This document shows, in pieces, positions 19,792 to 29,491 of a stretch of 64,000 nt of DNA. This stretch comes from Thalassotalea sp. PP2-459 (GTDB lineage Bacteria > Pseudomonadota > Gammaproteobacteria > Enterobacterales > Alteromonadaceae), in contig NZ_MKQD01000019.1 in the NCBI RefSeq assembly GCF_001913705.1, forward strand, positions 1 to 64,000, given 5' to 3'. The notes under the pieces were generated by a model. That model was not told the origin of the DNA. It searched no databases and saw nothing but the letters and a program-made list of their open reading frames with translations. Numbering within the stretch: the stretch's first letter is position 1; every line of letters begins with the position of its first letter. Both the position numbers and the translations under genes were made by a program.

Positions 19792-20798
19792 AATATATAT
19801 TTTTAATCGCCTGCTGTTTCACTTTAATGTCATGTAGTGAAGTTAAAAGCGTATCAAAAGTTCAGTCTGAAAAAATGGCTATCATCACCGCAAGTGGCGA
19901 GCTTGAATCTAAAACATCAGCATTAATTGCACCGCCCTCTGTTGGTCATATGTGGCAATATCAAATTAAAACACTTGTGCCAGACAACAGTAAAGTCAAC
20001 GCTGGTCAATTACTGGTTGCCTTTGATGATAAAAAGACCTCAGATCGTTTGAGAGATGAGCAAGCTAAATTGCAACAAGCAAAAAAAGAGTTGGAAAATA
20101 AACAAAACAGAGAACAAGAAAAGGAACAAGAGTTAATTCTTGCCTTGGCCGAAAAACAAATGGAATTTGATAAGTCACAACGGCGAATTAACATTGTTGA
20201 TAATAGCCAATCAGATAACGACAGAAGGAAAGCAAAGATAGATTTTACCATTGCTGAAAGTGATTTAGTGATGGCCAATAAACGATTGGAGTTCCATCGT
20301 AAAAACTCAGTGATGAATTTAAAACGTCTTACCGGAAAAGTTAACCGTATTACCTCAAAGGTGAATGCCTTATTAGCTGATAAGGAAAAATTGAAAGTGA
20401 AAGCGCCAATCGATGGCATGGTGATATATCGCGCTAATTGGCAAGGTGAAAAGCCAGCGGTTGGTGAAAATATACAATTTGGCCAACCGATTATTGAACT
20501 TGCAGTACTTGAAGAGATGCAAGTACTTGCACAAATTACTGAACCAGACAGTGGCAAAGTGAGTGAAGGACAAACAGTTAAAATACTTTTAGATAGTGCC
20601 AATGAAGTGACCTATGAAGGCAAAATAGCAGAAATGGGGCGTGTATTTCGTGATAAGACTCACCAAGATAAAACCCGGGTAATCGACGCGGTGATTTCAC
20701 TTGATGATATCAACTTGAAAGTGATGCGCCCGGGCATGAGTGCACGTATTGAAGTACTGCCTACAACAAGTAAAGCAAGAAAGGCAGGAGACGAATAA
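19788..20798 (+). CDS. HlyD-family adaptor lipoprotein (second of three)
   Basis: 336 residues. The signal peptide ends in a lipobox (TLMSCSE), so it is probably a lipoprotein. Lipoyl half-motif GQLLVAFDDKKT, a very long charged coiled coil (about 80-200, many E/K/Q/R), the returning lipoyl half (KAPIDGMVIYRANWQGEKP) and a beta-barrel ending MRPGMSARIEV. The KAPIDGMVIYR motif is typical of adaptors. GTG start overlapping the previous stop; TAATG junction with the next gene. Confidence 0.87.
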   Translation: MKYIFLIACCFTLMSCSEVKSVSKVQSEKMAIITASGELESKTSALIAPPSVGHMWQYQIKTLVPDNSKVNAGQLLVAFDDKKTSDRLRDEQAKLQQAKKELENKQNREQEKEQELILALAEKQMEFDKSQRRINIVDNSQSDNDRRKAKIDFTIAESDLVMANKRLEFHRKNSVMNLKRLTGKVNRITSKVNALLADKEKLKVKAPIDGMVIYRANWQGEKPAVGENIQFGQPIIELAVLEEMQVLAQITEPDSGKVSEGQTVKILLDSANEVTYEGKIAEMGRVFRDKTHQDKTRVIDAVISLDDINLKVMRPGMSARIEVLPTTSKARKAGDE

Positions 20799-21985
20799 TG
20801 AAGAAAATAATACTGCTAATTACGTTTATTTCTGTGCTTTTAGGTTGTAGTGAACAAACGGCTAAACCATTACTTTACACCGTTCAACACGATAATTTCT
20901 CTATTCAAATTCCAGCAAGAGGTGAGCTTTTCGCCGCTAAAGCGACGGTCATTAGTACACCGATATCACGCAGTGGTTCACAGGTACTTTCTTGGTTGGC
21001 TCCGGAGTATGCGTTTGTTAAACAAGGTGAAATCATTGCCAAATTTGATGGTGAGGTGATGATTAAAAGTAAAGAAGCTAAGCTTAATGAACTCAACATG
21101 ACGTTACAAGATATACAAGATAAATCCGGCCAGCTTAATAAAGAGTTAACGAGCATTAATAAAGATATCACGTTAGTGGGAGAAGAGAAGACTTTTGCCG
21201 ATAAATTCGCCATTGAAGATGAGCGTATTTTGTCAAAACTTGAGATATTAGAATCAATGCAAGACAGCCAATATTTAGGCACTAAACAAGAGTACCTTGA
21301 ATGGAAGGAAGGCAACTTTAGCGAAAGTTCATCGGGTGAAATGAGCTTGTTAGAAATGAAAAAAAATCAGCATCAAACTAATTTAAATATGTTGGAAGAC
21401 AGCCTTTCGAAGCTTGAGATTAAAGCACCGCATGACGGTATGATTGTTTATCGAAGTAATTGGCGAGGCGAAAAATCTCGACCAGGACAGATGTACTGGC
21501 CAGGTCAAAAAATTGCAGAATTACCTGATATTCAAGAAATGAAGGTAAAATTATTTGTGGCAGAAAAAGAAGCAATTGATTTAACCAAAGATGCGCCTGT
21601 TTCTTTTTTATTAAACGCAGATGTAAGTAAACGTTTTAATGGTAAAGTAGAAAGTATTTCGGCGTATCCTAGCTCTATTGAAAGAGGCGATCCGCAAAAA
21701 TATTTTGAAGTAATTGTAGTGCTTTCTGAACAGCAACCTTCATTATTTGTACCGGGTAGAAAAGTAACAGCCACCATCATGATTCAACCACCGAAAGAGA
21801 AGCTAGTGGTACCGCTGCAAGCGGTTTTCTCACAAAACAATGAGCAATTTGTTTGGTTATATACACAAGGAAAGTTTGAAAAAACGCCGGTTGAACTTGG
21901 ACAAACAAGTTTAAGCCATGCAGTGATTGAACAAGGTCTTAAGCCGGGACAAGAAATATCGCTTGTTGAAAGAGGAGCAAGTTAA
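20798..21985 (+). CDS. HlyD-family adaptor lipoprotein (third of three)
   Basis: 395 residues. Lipobox LLGCSE near residue 17 predicts a lipoprotein. Lipoyl halves QGEIIAKFDGE and KAPHDGMIVYRSNWRGEKS bracket a coiled coil (about 85-215); a beta-barrel and a complete membrane-proximal domain follow (VPLQAVFSQNNEQFVWLY, ending SLVERGAS). It is the longest of the three and the only one with the full membrane-proximal domain usual in MacA-type partners. TAATG overlaps on both sides. Confidence 0.88.
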   Translation: MKKIILLITFISVLLGCSEQTAKPLLYTVQHDNFSIQIPARGELFAAKATVISTPISRSGSQVLSWLAPEYAFVKQGEIIAKFDGEVMIKSKEAKLNELNMTLQDIQDKSGQLNKELTSINKDITLVGEEKTFADKFAIEDERILSKLEILESMQDSQYLGTKQEYLEWKEGNFSESSSGEMSLLEMKKNQHQTNLNMLEDSLSKLEIKAPHDGMIVYRSNWRGEKSRPGQMYWPGQKIAELPDIQEMKVKLFVAEKEAIDLTKDAPVSFLLNADVSKRFNGKVESISAYPSSIERGDPQKYFEVIVVLSEQQPSLFVPGRKVTATIMIQPPKEKLVVPLQAVFSQNNEQFVWLYTQGKFEKTPVELGQTSLSHAVIEQGLKPGQEISLVERGAS

Positions 21986-23220
21986 TGAAATATGTTGCGA
22001 TGTTTTATGACACGCTAGCAGAGCTCGCACAGCATAAGCTACGTACGCTTTTAACGCTTCTGGGTATGGTTTTTGGTGTTGGTGCCGTTATTGCTATGTT
22101 AAATATTGGCGAAGGTGCTGAGCGAGAAGCAATGAAAATGATTGAAACTATGGGGCTAAGAAACCTAATCGTAGACAGTAAATCATTTGAAGAACAGGAA
22201 TTAAAAGAGCAACGCAAGCATTCATCTGGACTCACTATTCGTGATGGTGAAATTGCGCTAGCATCTTTACCCTTTATCGAAGCATTCAGTGCACAAAAGG
22301 TCATTGACACATATACGATATTTAGCGCGCAAGGACAATCTAAAACAGAAGCCGTGGGTGTGAGCCCAAGTTACTTTGAGCTTTCTAGTTTAACGGTTGC
22401 TGATGGACGGCTCTTAACTAAGCAAGATCACATCGAATATAAGCAAGTGGTTGTGTTAGGTAGTAACGCAGCAAAGCAATTGTTTCCACAAAATGATGCC
22501 GTAGGCCAAAACGTTAAAATTAATCACTTATGGTTTAAAGTTGTTGGCGTAATATACAATCCAATGTTAAAAAAGTCAGAGTTTCAAGGCGTTAAATTAG
22601 GTAACGAACAAGACCAATTATTTATTCCGTTAAACACCGCGATTTATAAGTTTAAGCGTAAAACGCTCTCTAGCGAACTCTCTAGTATAAAGTTTAAATT
22701 AGTAGAAGATGTTGATCCGACACTTGCTGCTGCTTCAATTGAGCATTTATTGACTAGGCGCCATAATGACGTTGATGATTTTGAAATGACGGTGCCAGCA
22801 CAGTTACTAGCACAACAGAAACAAACCCAGCAAATTTTCAATATTGTTATGTCATGTGTTGCGGGAATTTCATTGCTCGTTGGGGGAATTGGAATTATGA
22901 ATATTATGCTTGCAACAGTGCTAGAGCGCACCAAAGAAATTGGTCTATTACGCGCTGTTGGTGCAACACAAAAAGACATTCAAATGCAGTTCATGGCTGA
23001 AAGCTTTACTATCTCTATTTTAGGAGGCTTGATAGGCGTTGTTTTTGGTATTTTACTCTCTGAGGCGATCGCGCTTTATTCTGACTGGGCAGTTTCTTGG
23101 TCATTAACGGCCATTATCCTTTCTTTTTCTATTTGTGCGTTAGTGGGATTAACGTTTGGTGTGTACCCTGCCATTAAAGCCTCGCAACTAGATCCTATCG
23201 ATGCGTTACAAAGTGACTAA
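21985..23220 (+). CDS. MacB-type FtsX-like permease
   Basis: 411 residues. One N-terminal helix (MVFGVGAVIAMLNIGEGAE), a large periplasmic MacB_PCD domain (about 60-275), then three C-terminal helices with the FtsX family motif LLVGGIGIMNIMLATVLERTKEIGLLRA (seen across 290-320), ending YPAIKASQLDPIDAL. Such permeases work by mechanotransmission: the periplasmic domain moves with the ATPase, which is encoded separately here at the start of the operon. No outer-membrane TolC partner is encoded locally. Confidence 0.92.
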   Translation: MKYVAMFYDTLAELAQHKLRTLLTLLGMVFGVGAVIAMLNIGEGAEREAMKMIETMGLRNLIVDSKSFEEQELKEQRKHSSGLTIRDGEIALASLPFIEAFSAQKVIDTYTIFSAQGQSKTEAVGVSPSYFELSSLTVADGRLLTKQDHIEYKQVVVLGSNAAKQLFPQNDAVGQNVKINHLWFKVVGVIYNPMLKKSEFQGVKLGNEQDQLFIPLNTAIYKFKRKTLSSELSSIKFKLVEDVDPTLAAASIEHLLTRRHNDVDDFEMTVPAQLLAQQKQTQQIFNIVMSCVAGISLLVGGIGIMNIMLATVLERTKEIGLLRAVGATQKDIQMQFMAESFTISILGGLIGVVFGILLSEAIALYSDWAVSWSLTAIILSFSICALVGLTFGVYPAIKASQLDPIDALQSD

Positions 23221-23318
23221 TTGTATAACGTAGATGCATCGTAAGTAGGTTGATGTTTATTCAGCCTACTTCACTTCTTAGTGTCAGAGCTTACTTGATG
23301 CACAGTGGCTAATTATCA

Positions 23319-23360
23319 ACTTCCCAATGCTTCATCAGCACATATGAAGCATTGAGAAGT
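23319..23360. terminator. Long hairpin after the ABC operon
   Basis: 17-bp arms ACTTCCCAATGCTTCAT (23319-23335) and ATGAAGCATTGAGAAGT (23344-23360) with one mismatch and an 8-base loop. No U-tract follows, so it could be a transcript-stabilising 3' structure rather than a simple intrinsic terminator. A weaker inverted repeat (GTAGG/CCTAC) lies upstream near 23246-23272. Confidence 0.5.
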
Positions 23361-23388
23361 GGTGTTTAATTCACAGTGAAACGCATAA

Positions 23389-23406
23389 TTTAAACGCTTG
23401 TTTAAA
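23389..23406. promoter_or_regulatory. Perfect palindrome, candidate PsrA/FadR-type operator of fadBA
   Basis: TTTAAACGCTTGTTTAAA: 7-bp perfect arms around a 4-bp spacer, 146 bp before the fadB start and about 20 bp upstream of a plausible promoter. The shape (AAAC-N4-GTTT) resembles operators of TetR-family fatty-acid regulators such as PsrA in gammaproteobacteria. The assignment to PsrA is inference. Confidence 0.5.
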
Positions 23407-23425
23407 AAATTTGCTTTTCATTTTC

Positions 23426-23454
23426 TTTCAAGGCACACTCATTCGACTATTATT
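23426..23454 (+). promoter_or_regulatory. Candidate sigma-70 promoter of fadBA
   Basis: TTTCAA (23426-23431), 17-bp spacer, TATTAT (23449-23454). The -10 matches at five of six positions, the -35 poorly, which would suit an activated or derepressed promoter near the palindrome at 23389-23406. Confidence 0.35.
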
Positions 23455-23552
23455 AGAATACGCACGTTAACAACGTGCTGAACGTTGGCGTATGTTTATA
23501 CAGTACGCCTTATTGTTAGCCCTTTTTATTTCAATAGGTGAGGAGACTAGGC

Positions 23553-25712
23553 ATGTTATTTCAAGGCAAAAGCCTTTCTGCCGAACTACTGGATGCTGGA
23601 GTTGTTGAGTTTAAGTTCGACGCCGAAGGTTCAGTAAATAAGTTTGACCAGGAAACTTTTAAAGAATTCATCGCAGTCATTGAAGCGATAAAACAGTGTA
23701 AAGATGCCAAAGGGGTATTAGTGACCTCTGGTAAATCCAACTTTATTGTCGGTGCTGATATCACTGAATTTCTAGAAACATTCAAACAGCCGGTAGATGA
23801 ACTTATTCCATGGATTAAAAATGGCTCTGATGTATTCGATGCTTTTGAAGATTTAGCTATGCCAACGGTTTTGGCACTTAATGGCTTTGCACTAGGCGGT
23901 GGTTGTGAAATGTCATTAGCTTGTGATTACCGTATTGCTGATACAACGGTTTCAATCGGCCTACCTGAGGTAAAATTAGGATTAATGCCTGGTTTTGGCG
24001 GTACTGTTAGGCTACCTCGTGTAATAGGTGCCGATAATGCGATTGAATGGATGTCTACAGGTAAAGCATTTAAACCTGCACAAGCATTGGCAACAGGTGT
24101 ATTGGATGCCGTTGTTGAGCCAGAGCAATTACGCGTAGCAGCGCTAAGTACTTTACATGAAGCGATTGCTGGAAAACTAGATTGGCGAGCTAAACGCCAA
24201 CCTAAGTTATCACCCTTGACGTTATCTGCAACAGAGAAAGTGATGACGTTCAATACCTGTAAAGGCATGGTTGCTGCAAAAGCGGGTAAACATTACCCTG
24301 CACCAATGGCGACGATCAATGTGATTGAAGCCGCAGCTGATCTTGATCGTAGTGGCGCAATGGCATTAGAAAATGAAGGCTTTGCAAAGCTTGCAAAAAC
24401 CGAAGCTGCAACAGCTCAAATAGGGTTGTTTCTAGCAGATCAAGTTGTTAAAGGTAAAGCGAAAAAAGCCAGTAAAATGGCAACTAAACAAGTTGACCGT
24501 GCTGCAGTGCTTGGTGCCGGTATCATGGGTGGTGGTATAGCATATCAATCGGCGTATAAAGGTACGCCAATCGTCATGAAAGATATCAATAATGAAGCAC
24601 TTGATTTAGGTTTAAGCACGGCTGCTGGCATATTAACCAAGCTAGCCGATCGAGGTCGTATTAATGCGAAAAAGCTCGCTGGCGTACTGAATAATATTAC
24701 ACCAACGTTAAGCTATGAGGGTGTTAAAGATGCTGATATCGTTGTGGAAGCGGTTGTTGAAAACCCTAAAGTAAAAGGCATGGTACTTGCCGAAGTGGAA
24801 GCAGCTGTTGCTGAAGATGCTATTTTAACGTCAAATACTTCAACGATTTCTATCGATTTATTAGCGCAAAGTGTTAAGCGAAAAGATAAATTTTGCGGTA
24901 TGCATTTTTTCAATCCTGTACATAAAATGCCACTGGTTGAAGTGATTCGCGGTAAAGATACTTCTGACGAAACCGTTGCTGCTGTTGTTGCATACGCAGC
25001 AAAGATGGGTAAATCGCCTATTGTTGTGAATGATTGCCCTGGTTTTTATATTAACCGTGTACTTTTTCCTTATTTTGCTGGTTTTAGTCAGTTGGTACTT
25101 GAAGGTGCTGACTTTACAGCCGTTGATAAAGTGATGGAAAAACAGTTTGGTTGGCCAATGGGCCCAGCATATCTGCTCGATGTTGTTGGAATTGATACTG
25201 CTGATCATTGTACAGGCGTTATGTCTGAAGGCTTTCCTACTCGCATGGCTAAAATTGACAATGATCCCGTAAGTAAATTATACCAAGCAAATTGTTTTGG
25301 TCAGAAAAATGGCCATGGCTTCTATGATTACGGAAAAGATAAACGAGGTAAACCAACTAAGGTTGCCTCAGAGAAAGCCTATCAATTATTCGAAGTTGAA
25401 CAAAAAGACTTTACCAGCGAAGAAACTATTGCACGCTTAATGGTGCCGATGGTTAATGAAGTGGTACGTTGTTTAGAAGAAGGGGTTGTTGGTTCAGCCG
25501 CTGAAGCAGATATGGGCTTAATCTACGGCTTAGGATTTCCACCGTTTAGAGGTGGCCCAATACGATATTTAGAAACATTGGGCTTAGATAATTTTATCGC
25601 GATGGCAGATAAATATGCGCATTTAGGTGAGATTTACCAAGTAACAGATGGTCTACGTAATATGGCTGCTGAAGGTAAATCATATTTTTCCACTGACGTT
25701 AAAACTGCCTAG
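23553..25712 (+). CDS. fadB: Fatty acid oxidation complex alpha subunit
   Basis: 719 residues. Bifunctional enoyl-CoA hydratase (N-terminal) and L-3-hydroxyacyl-CoA dehydrogenase (C-terminal), with cis-trans isomerase and epimerase activity known for the family. Hydratase glutamates are visible in [12 protein letters not shown] and IGLPEVKLG; the NAD-binding loop is [14 protein letters not shown]; the dehydrogenase histidine is in [15 protein letters not shown]. Colinear with E. coli FadB to the end, including the LKTA-like terminus (VKTA). A GTG at 23538 opens the frame, but GAGGAG 7 bases before the ATG at 23553 fits MLFQGKSLS as the true start. Followed by fadA after 9 bases. Confidence 0.96.
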   Translation: MLFQGKSLSAELLDAGVVEFKFDAEGSVNKFDQETFKEFIAVIEAIKQCKDAKGVLVTSGKSNFIVGADITEFLETFKQPVDELIPWIKNGSDVFDAFEDLAMPTVLALNGFALGGGCEMSLACDYRIADTTVSIGLPEVKLGLMPGFGGTVRLPRVIGADNAIEWMSTGKAFKPAQALATGVLDAVVEPEQLRVAALSTLHEAIAGKLDWRAKRQPKLSPLTLSATEKVMTFNTCKGMVAAKAGKHYPAPMATINVIEAAADLDRSGAMALENEGFAKLAKTEAATAQIGLFLADQVVKGKAKKASKMATKQVDRAAVLGAGIMGGGIAYQSAYKGTPIVMKDINNEALDLGLSTAAGILTKLADRGRINAKKLAGVLNNITPTLSYEGVKDADIVVEAVVENPKVKGMVLAEVEAAVAEDAILTSNTSTISIDLLAQSVKRKDKFCGMHFFNPVHKMPLVEVIRGKDTSDETVAAVVAYAAKMGKSPIVVNDCPGFYINRVLFPYFAGFSQLVLEGADFTAVDKVMEKQFGWPMGPAYLLDVVGIDTADHCTGVMSEGFPTRMAKIDNDPVSKLYQANCFGQKNGHGFYDYGKDKRGKPTKVASEKAYQLFEVEQKDFTSEETIARLMVPMVNEVVRCLEEGVVGSAAEADMGLIYGLGFPPFRGGPIRYLETLGLDNFIAMADKYAHLGEIYQVTDGLRNMAAEGKSYFSTDVKTA

Positions 25713-26888
<1,176 letters not shown>

Positions 26889-26913
26889 TACGTTTAGTGT
26901 ATGCATGTGAATT

Positions 26914-27004
26914 ACTGATTTAGACATTAGTGTTTAAAAGGCTAGCGTTTCGCTGGGCTACTGAATGAGCTTGGAGGCCACTGTTTCTTAATAGTGGCTT
27001 TTTT
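26914..27004 (+). ncRNA. Repeated RNA-like element, copy A (fadA 3' region)
   Basis: Conserved core beginning ATTTAGAC, then AAAA, CTAGCG-loop-CGC-GGGCTA, TGAATGA, CTTGGAG, then an intrinsic terminator GCCACT / AGTGGC (26977-26998) with a U-run. The same order of blocks occurs on the minus strand at 28456-28548, with about 45 of 60 core bases alike but a different terminator stem that still pairs. Conserved core plus compensated terminator is what a small RNA family looks like. Starts 26 bases after the fadA stop, so it may be a 3'-UTR-derived RNA as well as the fadBA terminator. Confidence 0.55.
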
Positions 27005-27361
27005 ATATTCTTATTTTTATAAAACAATAACCTACACCAAAATCAACCTATATTTAATCTAGATTAACTTCAATATACATTACAATTAGTATTTAAATTT
27101 CAACAATATACTATAAAAACCAGTCAAATCACCTATAACCCCTTCAGTGGCGTGGGGAATTATGACGAGATAGGTCTTCTTAGACACAGAGATAACAGGC
27201 TTAAATCCGCATAAAGGTGGTCATAGGATCTCCTTCGATCATTTTACGAGAAATTCCACTTTTGACGTCAACTATTTTTCGGGAGGATTACCACATACTC
27301 AGCTTTAGCCTTAACCAAGAAAAGATACACCTGTTGAGCAGAAAGACAAAGTAATTTCATG
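27005..27361. other. Intergenic DNA with no supported gene
   Basis: About 360 bp. The first 130 bases are very AT-rich; the rest (27130-27350) is less so and keeps short interrupted reading frames on the minus strand, including a 30-codon frame starting at 27360. I recognise no protein fragment. It could be decayed accessory DNA. Confidence 0.4.
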
Positions 27362-28261
27362 TTATATCGCTTGAGCTGCTAGCCACCTCTCAAGAGAAGA
27401 GTTCCCTACAAAAATTCCGAGTACTTGCTTTGTCGCGTCCAGAACAAAATACGTAGGGAAACCCTGTTGTCCTGTAGCTTCTAACAGAGCTGATTCTGCG
27501 TAGTCGTCTTCATAAGTAATGAACGAGTATTCAAGTCTACTAGTATTTAAGTGTCTCTTAAATGCGTTAAAATTGTTTGTTCCAGCTATACCTATAACTT
27601 TAATATTCTCAGAAGCATTCAATGCGTTATTCAAAGGAATTGCTTTTCTACAGAAACCACAAAATTCACTATAAAGTTGGATTATTGTGAATTTTGATGA
27701 AGAGATGATCACATCTATATTCTGTCCTTGTAATGTTAAAGCTTTAATGGGCCATACTTCTCCTAAAACTGGTTTAGGAATTCTTATGTTGGTTAAAGCA
27801 TTTTCAATTCCTTGTTGTCTAGTCATGTCTTTTTTATTTCTATCAGACAACTCCTGACGATTTTCTACTGAATTAGTTTTGTAAAGCTGGATTTGAATTT
27901 TACCGTTATGGAAAGAGTTAGAGCTAAGAGAGGACATACTAATACCAGTATCATTAACAAAGCCCACTGATTCCAGTTTAGGTTCAAGAAAATGAGTATT
28001 TCCTCGCGCATCCGTGACTGTAATTAAAAATTCATTAATAACTCTATTGTTATTGCCGCTAAGAGAGTAAGGTGCAGAAATAGAGCCTCTAAGCACTCCA
28101 TTTTCTGCATAAAGCATTACGGGTGGATAAATTGTTAACGTTGATGAATAAGGTAACTCAGTTTCAACCTTATGCCAGAGTAACCAATCGGCAGGATTAA
28201 TCTCTTTAGATATACTGAAGGTTGAGAATAGAAACAAAATTAGGCTGAATACGATTTGCAT
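27362..28261 (-). CDS. Exported TlpA-like thioredoxin-fold protein
   Basis: 299 residues. Signal peptide (about 1-18, ending FSIS), an N-terminal beta-rich region of about 160 residues without recognised family, then a thioredoxin/TlpA fold (about 165-299). That fold has CGFC in QLYSEFCGFCRKA, a cis-proline loop QQGFPTYFVLD and a redoxin-like centre. Probably a periplasmic disulfide reductase or a redox sensor. A longer frame reaches 28321, but the ATG at 28261 follows an AAGGA site and begins a clean signal peptide (MQIVFSLILFLFS), so it is preferred. Copy B of the RNA-like element lies about 195 bp upstream on the same strand. Confidence 0.8.
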   Translation of the reverse strand: MQIVFSLILFLFSTFSISKEINPADWLLWHKVETELPYSSTLTIYPPVMLYAENGVLRGSISAPYSLSGNNNRVINEFLITVTDARGNTHFLEPKLESVGFVNDTGISMSSLSSNSFHNGKIQIQLYKTNSVENRQELSDRNKKDMTRQQGIENALTNIRIPKPVLGEVWPIKALTLQGQNIDVIISSSKFTIIQLYSEFCGFCRKAIPLNNALNASENIKVIGIAGTNNFNAFKRHLNTSRLEYSFITYEDDYAESALLEATGQQGFPTYFVLDATKQVLGIFVGNSSLERWLAAQAI

Positions 28262-28455
28262 TACTTTCCTTGTAACTGCTTTATAACTTTCTAAATTAGC
28301 AATTTTGAAAACCGTAATCAACAGTAAAAGGCATGTACGCTTAAAAAGGCATCATAACATCCTGAAAATTATATGCTAACTGTAATGATTTAGCTTTTGG
28401 CTTATTTAATGTGAATAGTTAATGCACTGTTTTTATTTAACATTACTTTGGAAAA

Positions 28456-28548
28456 AGTAAAAAGCTACCAATAACATAATTGGTAGCTCCAAGTTCATTC
28501 AATAGCCCGGCGTTACGCTAGCTTTTTTATAACTGGGTCTAAATAGTT
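28456..28548 (-). ncRNA. Repeated RNA-like element, copy B
   Basis: Minus-strand counterpart of the element at 26914-27004: ATTTAGAC-type start, AAAA, CTAGCG-TAA-CGCCGGGCTA, TTGAATGAACTTGGAG, then a perfect 10-bp terminator AGCTACCAAT / ATTGGTAGCT (arms 28479-28488 and 28463-28472) followed by TTTTT. It lies in the gap between the PEP-CTERM promoter and the TlpA-like gene, so it is either a free-standing small RNA or a terminating leader of the TlpA-like gene. Confidence 0.55.
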
Positions 28549-28663
28549 AAATATCGCCCTCTATGTTCAAAAATATGATTAACTTTTGCATACCATGAAA
28601 CTCGTACTGCCTCTTCTTTGTGTAATATTTAACCATAAGTTACCGTTTTTATTGATAAAATTA

Positions 28664-28681
28664 GTGTCAGGTTTGTTTACA
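28664..28681 (+). promoter_or_regulatory. Candidate enhancer-binding-protein site, PEP-CTERM gene 1
   Basis: GTGTCAGGTTTGTTTACA. The reverse strand at 34198-34215, upstream of the second PEP-CTERM gene, has GTGTCAGTTTTCTTTACA: 16 of 18 bases identical. It sits 73 bp before the -24 GG of the sigma-54 promoter. A PrsR-like activator is the natural candidate; that is inference. Confidence 0.6.
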
Positions 28682-28752
28682 CTCTGTTTTAAAAATAATA
28701 ATAATTCGAAGGTTCAATATGTAACTAATTGAAAAATATTGCTTATATATTA

Positions 28753-28770
28753 TTGGTTCGTTTTTTGCTT
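28753..28770 (+). promoter_or_regulatory. Sigma-54 promoter of PEP-CTERM gene 1
   Basis: TTGGTTCGTTTTTTGCTT: GG and GC separated by exactly 10 bases, as RpoN requires (consensus TTGGCACG-N4-TTGCW, two mismatches in the -24 box). Expected start of transcription near 28780, about 34 bases before the ATG. Confidence 0.65.
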
Positions 28771-28813
28771 TATGCTGCTCAGCAGTAATTAATTAAGAAA
28801 GGTATTTAATAGA

Positions 28814-29437
28814 ATGAAAAAATTTATCTCGGCAGCAGCAGCACTAATGATGAGCCTAACGGCAAATGCAACGCTTATTACAGAATCGTTTACAGGTAAT
28901 TTTGATAACGATGAAAGTCGTTTTTATATCAGCTTTGACGTTGCTACTGACAATTCGTTGGTTGAATTAACAAGCTGGGGTTATGCTGGTGGCGTAAATG
29001 CTGAAGGAACTACCATTGCTGACGGTGGCTTTGACAGTCAATTGTTTATTTTTGATAGCCTTGGTAACCTTCTTGAATCTGATGACGATGGTTCTAATGT
29101 TGTATCAGCTACAAGTGGTAACAGTTGGGATGCATTCATTTCAAGAACGTTAAACACTGGTTCATACTTTGCAGTATTAACGCAATTCGACAGCGATTAC
29201 ATTTCAGGTGATTTGGTAACAGGTGAATGGTCTTTATCAGATACGACAAATTTTGTTGATGCTGATGATAACGATAGAACTTCATTTTATGCCTTTGATA
29301 TTTCAGGGGAAAATTTAACCAATGTTGGTGGTATTGGTCATGATACCACGCCAGTAACGGTACCTGAACCAGGTACAATTGCCTTATTAAGCTTAACGTT
29401 ATTAGGTTTAGTGACGCGTAAAAAACTAACTAAATAA
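28814..29437 (+). CDS. PEP-CTERM secreted protein, DVUA0089-like
   Basis: 207 residues. Signal peptide (about 1-19, ending ANA), a beta-rich body with acidic repeats (FDSQLFIFDSLGNLLESDDDGS), and a C-terminal sorting tag VPEPGTIALLSLTLLGLVTRKK: PEP motif, hydrophobic helix, basic end. The tag is recognised by exosortase, which removes it during export; such proteins usually join exopolysaccharide matrix or flocs. The body resembles the pre-peptidase-like DVUA0089 family. No exosortase gene is in the window. Preceded by a sigma-54 promoter and an upstream activator site shared with the DUF1194 gene at 33346-34080. Confidence 0.88.
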   Translation: MKKFISAAAALMMSLTANATLITESFTGNFDNDESRFYISFDVATDNSLVELTSWGYAGGVNAEGTTIADGGFDSQLFIFDSLGNLLESDDDGSNVVSATSGNSWDAFISRTLNTGSYFAVLTQFDSDYISGDLVTGEWSLSDTTNFVDADDNDRTSFYAFDISGENLTNVGGIGHDTTPVTVPEPGTIALLSLTLLGLVTRKKLTK

Positions 29438-29453
29438 AACGTTATTTATATAT

Positions 29454-29480
29454 TGAGCCTACCCTTCATTGGTAGGCTCA
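29454..29480. terminator. Hairpin between convergent genes
   Basis: Perfect 10-bp inverted repeat TGAGCCTACC / GGTAGGCTCA with a 7-base loop, between the PEP-CTERM gene and the convergent permease gene. U-tracts are weak, but the placement suggests a two-way terminator. Confidence 0.65.
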
Positions 29481-29491
29481 TATAAGAAAGG

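Noticed and set aside
20006-20602. 198-codon minus-strand ORF opposite the second adaptor gene
   Set aside because: Ser/Leu/Phe-rich shadow of a Lys/Glu/Gln-rich coiled-coil gene; no ribosome site or domain.
27130-27360. Minus-strand short frames starting at 27360 and 27253 that looked like a broken transposase
   Set aside because: The frames are short (30 codons or fewer), interrupted, and match no transposase motif I can recognise.
28440-28590. Cyclic-di-GMP (GEMM-I) riboswitch between the TlpA-like and PEP-CTERM genes
   Set aside because: The GC-rich hairpins suggested it, but the conserved GEMM tetraloop/receptor strings are absent; the sequence instead matches the element after fadA.
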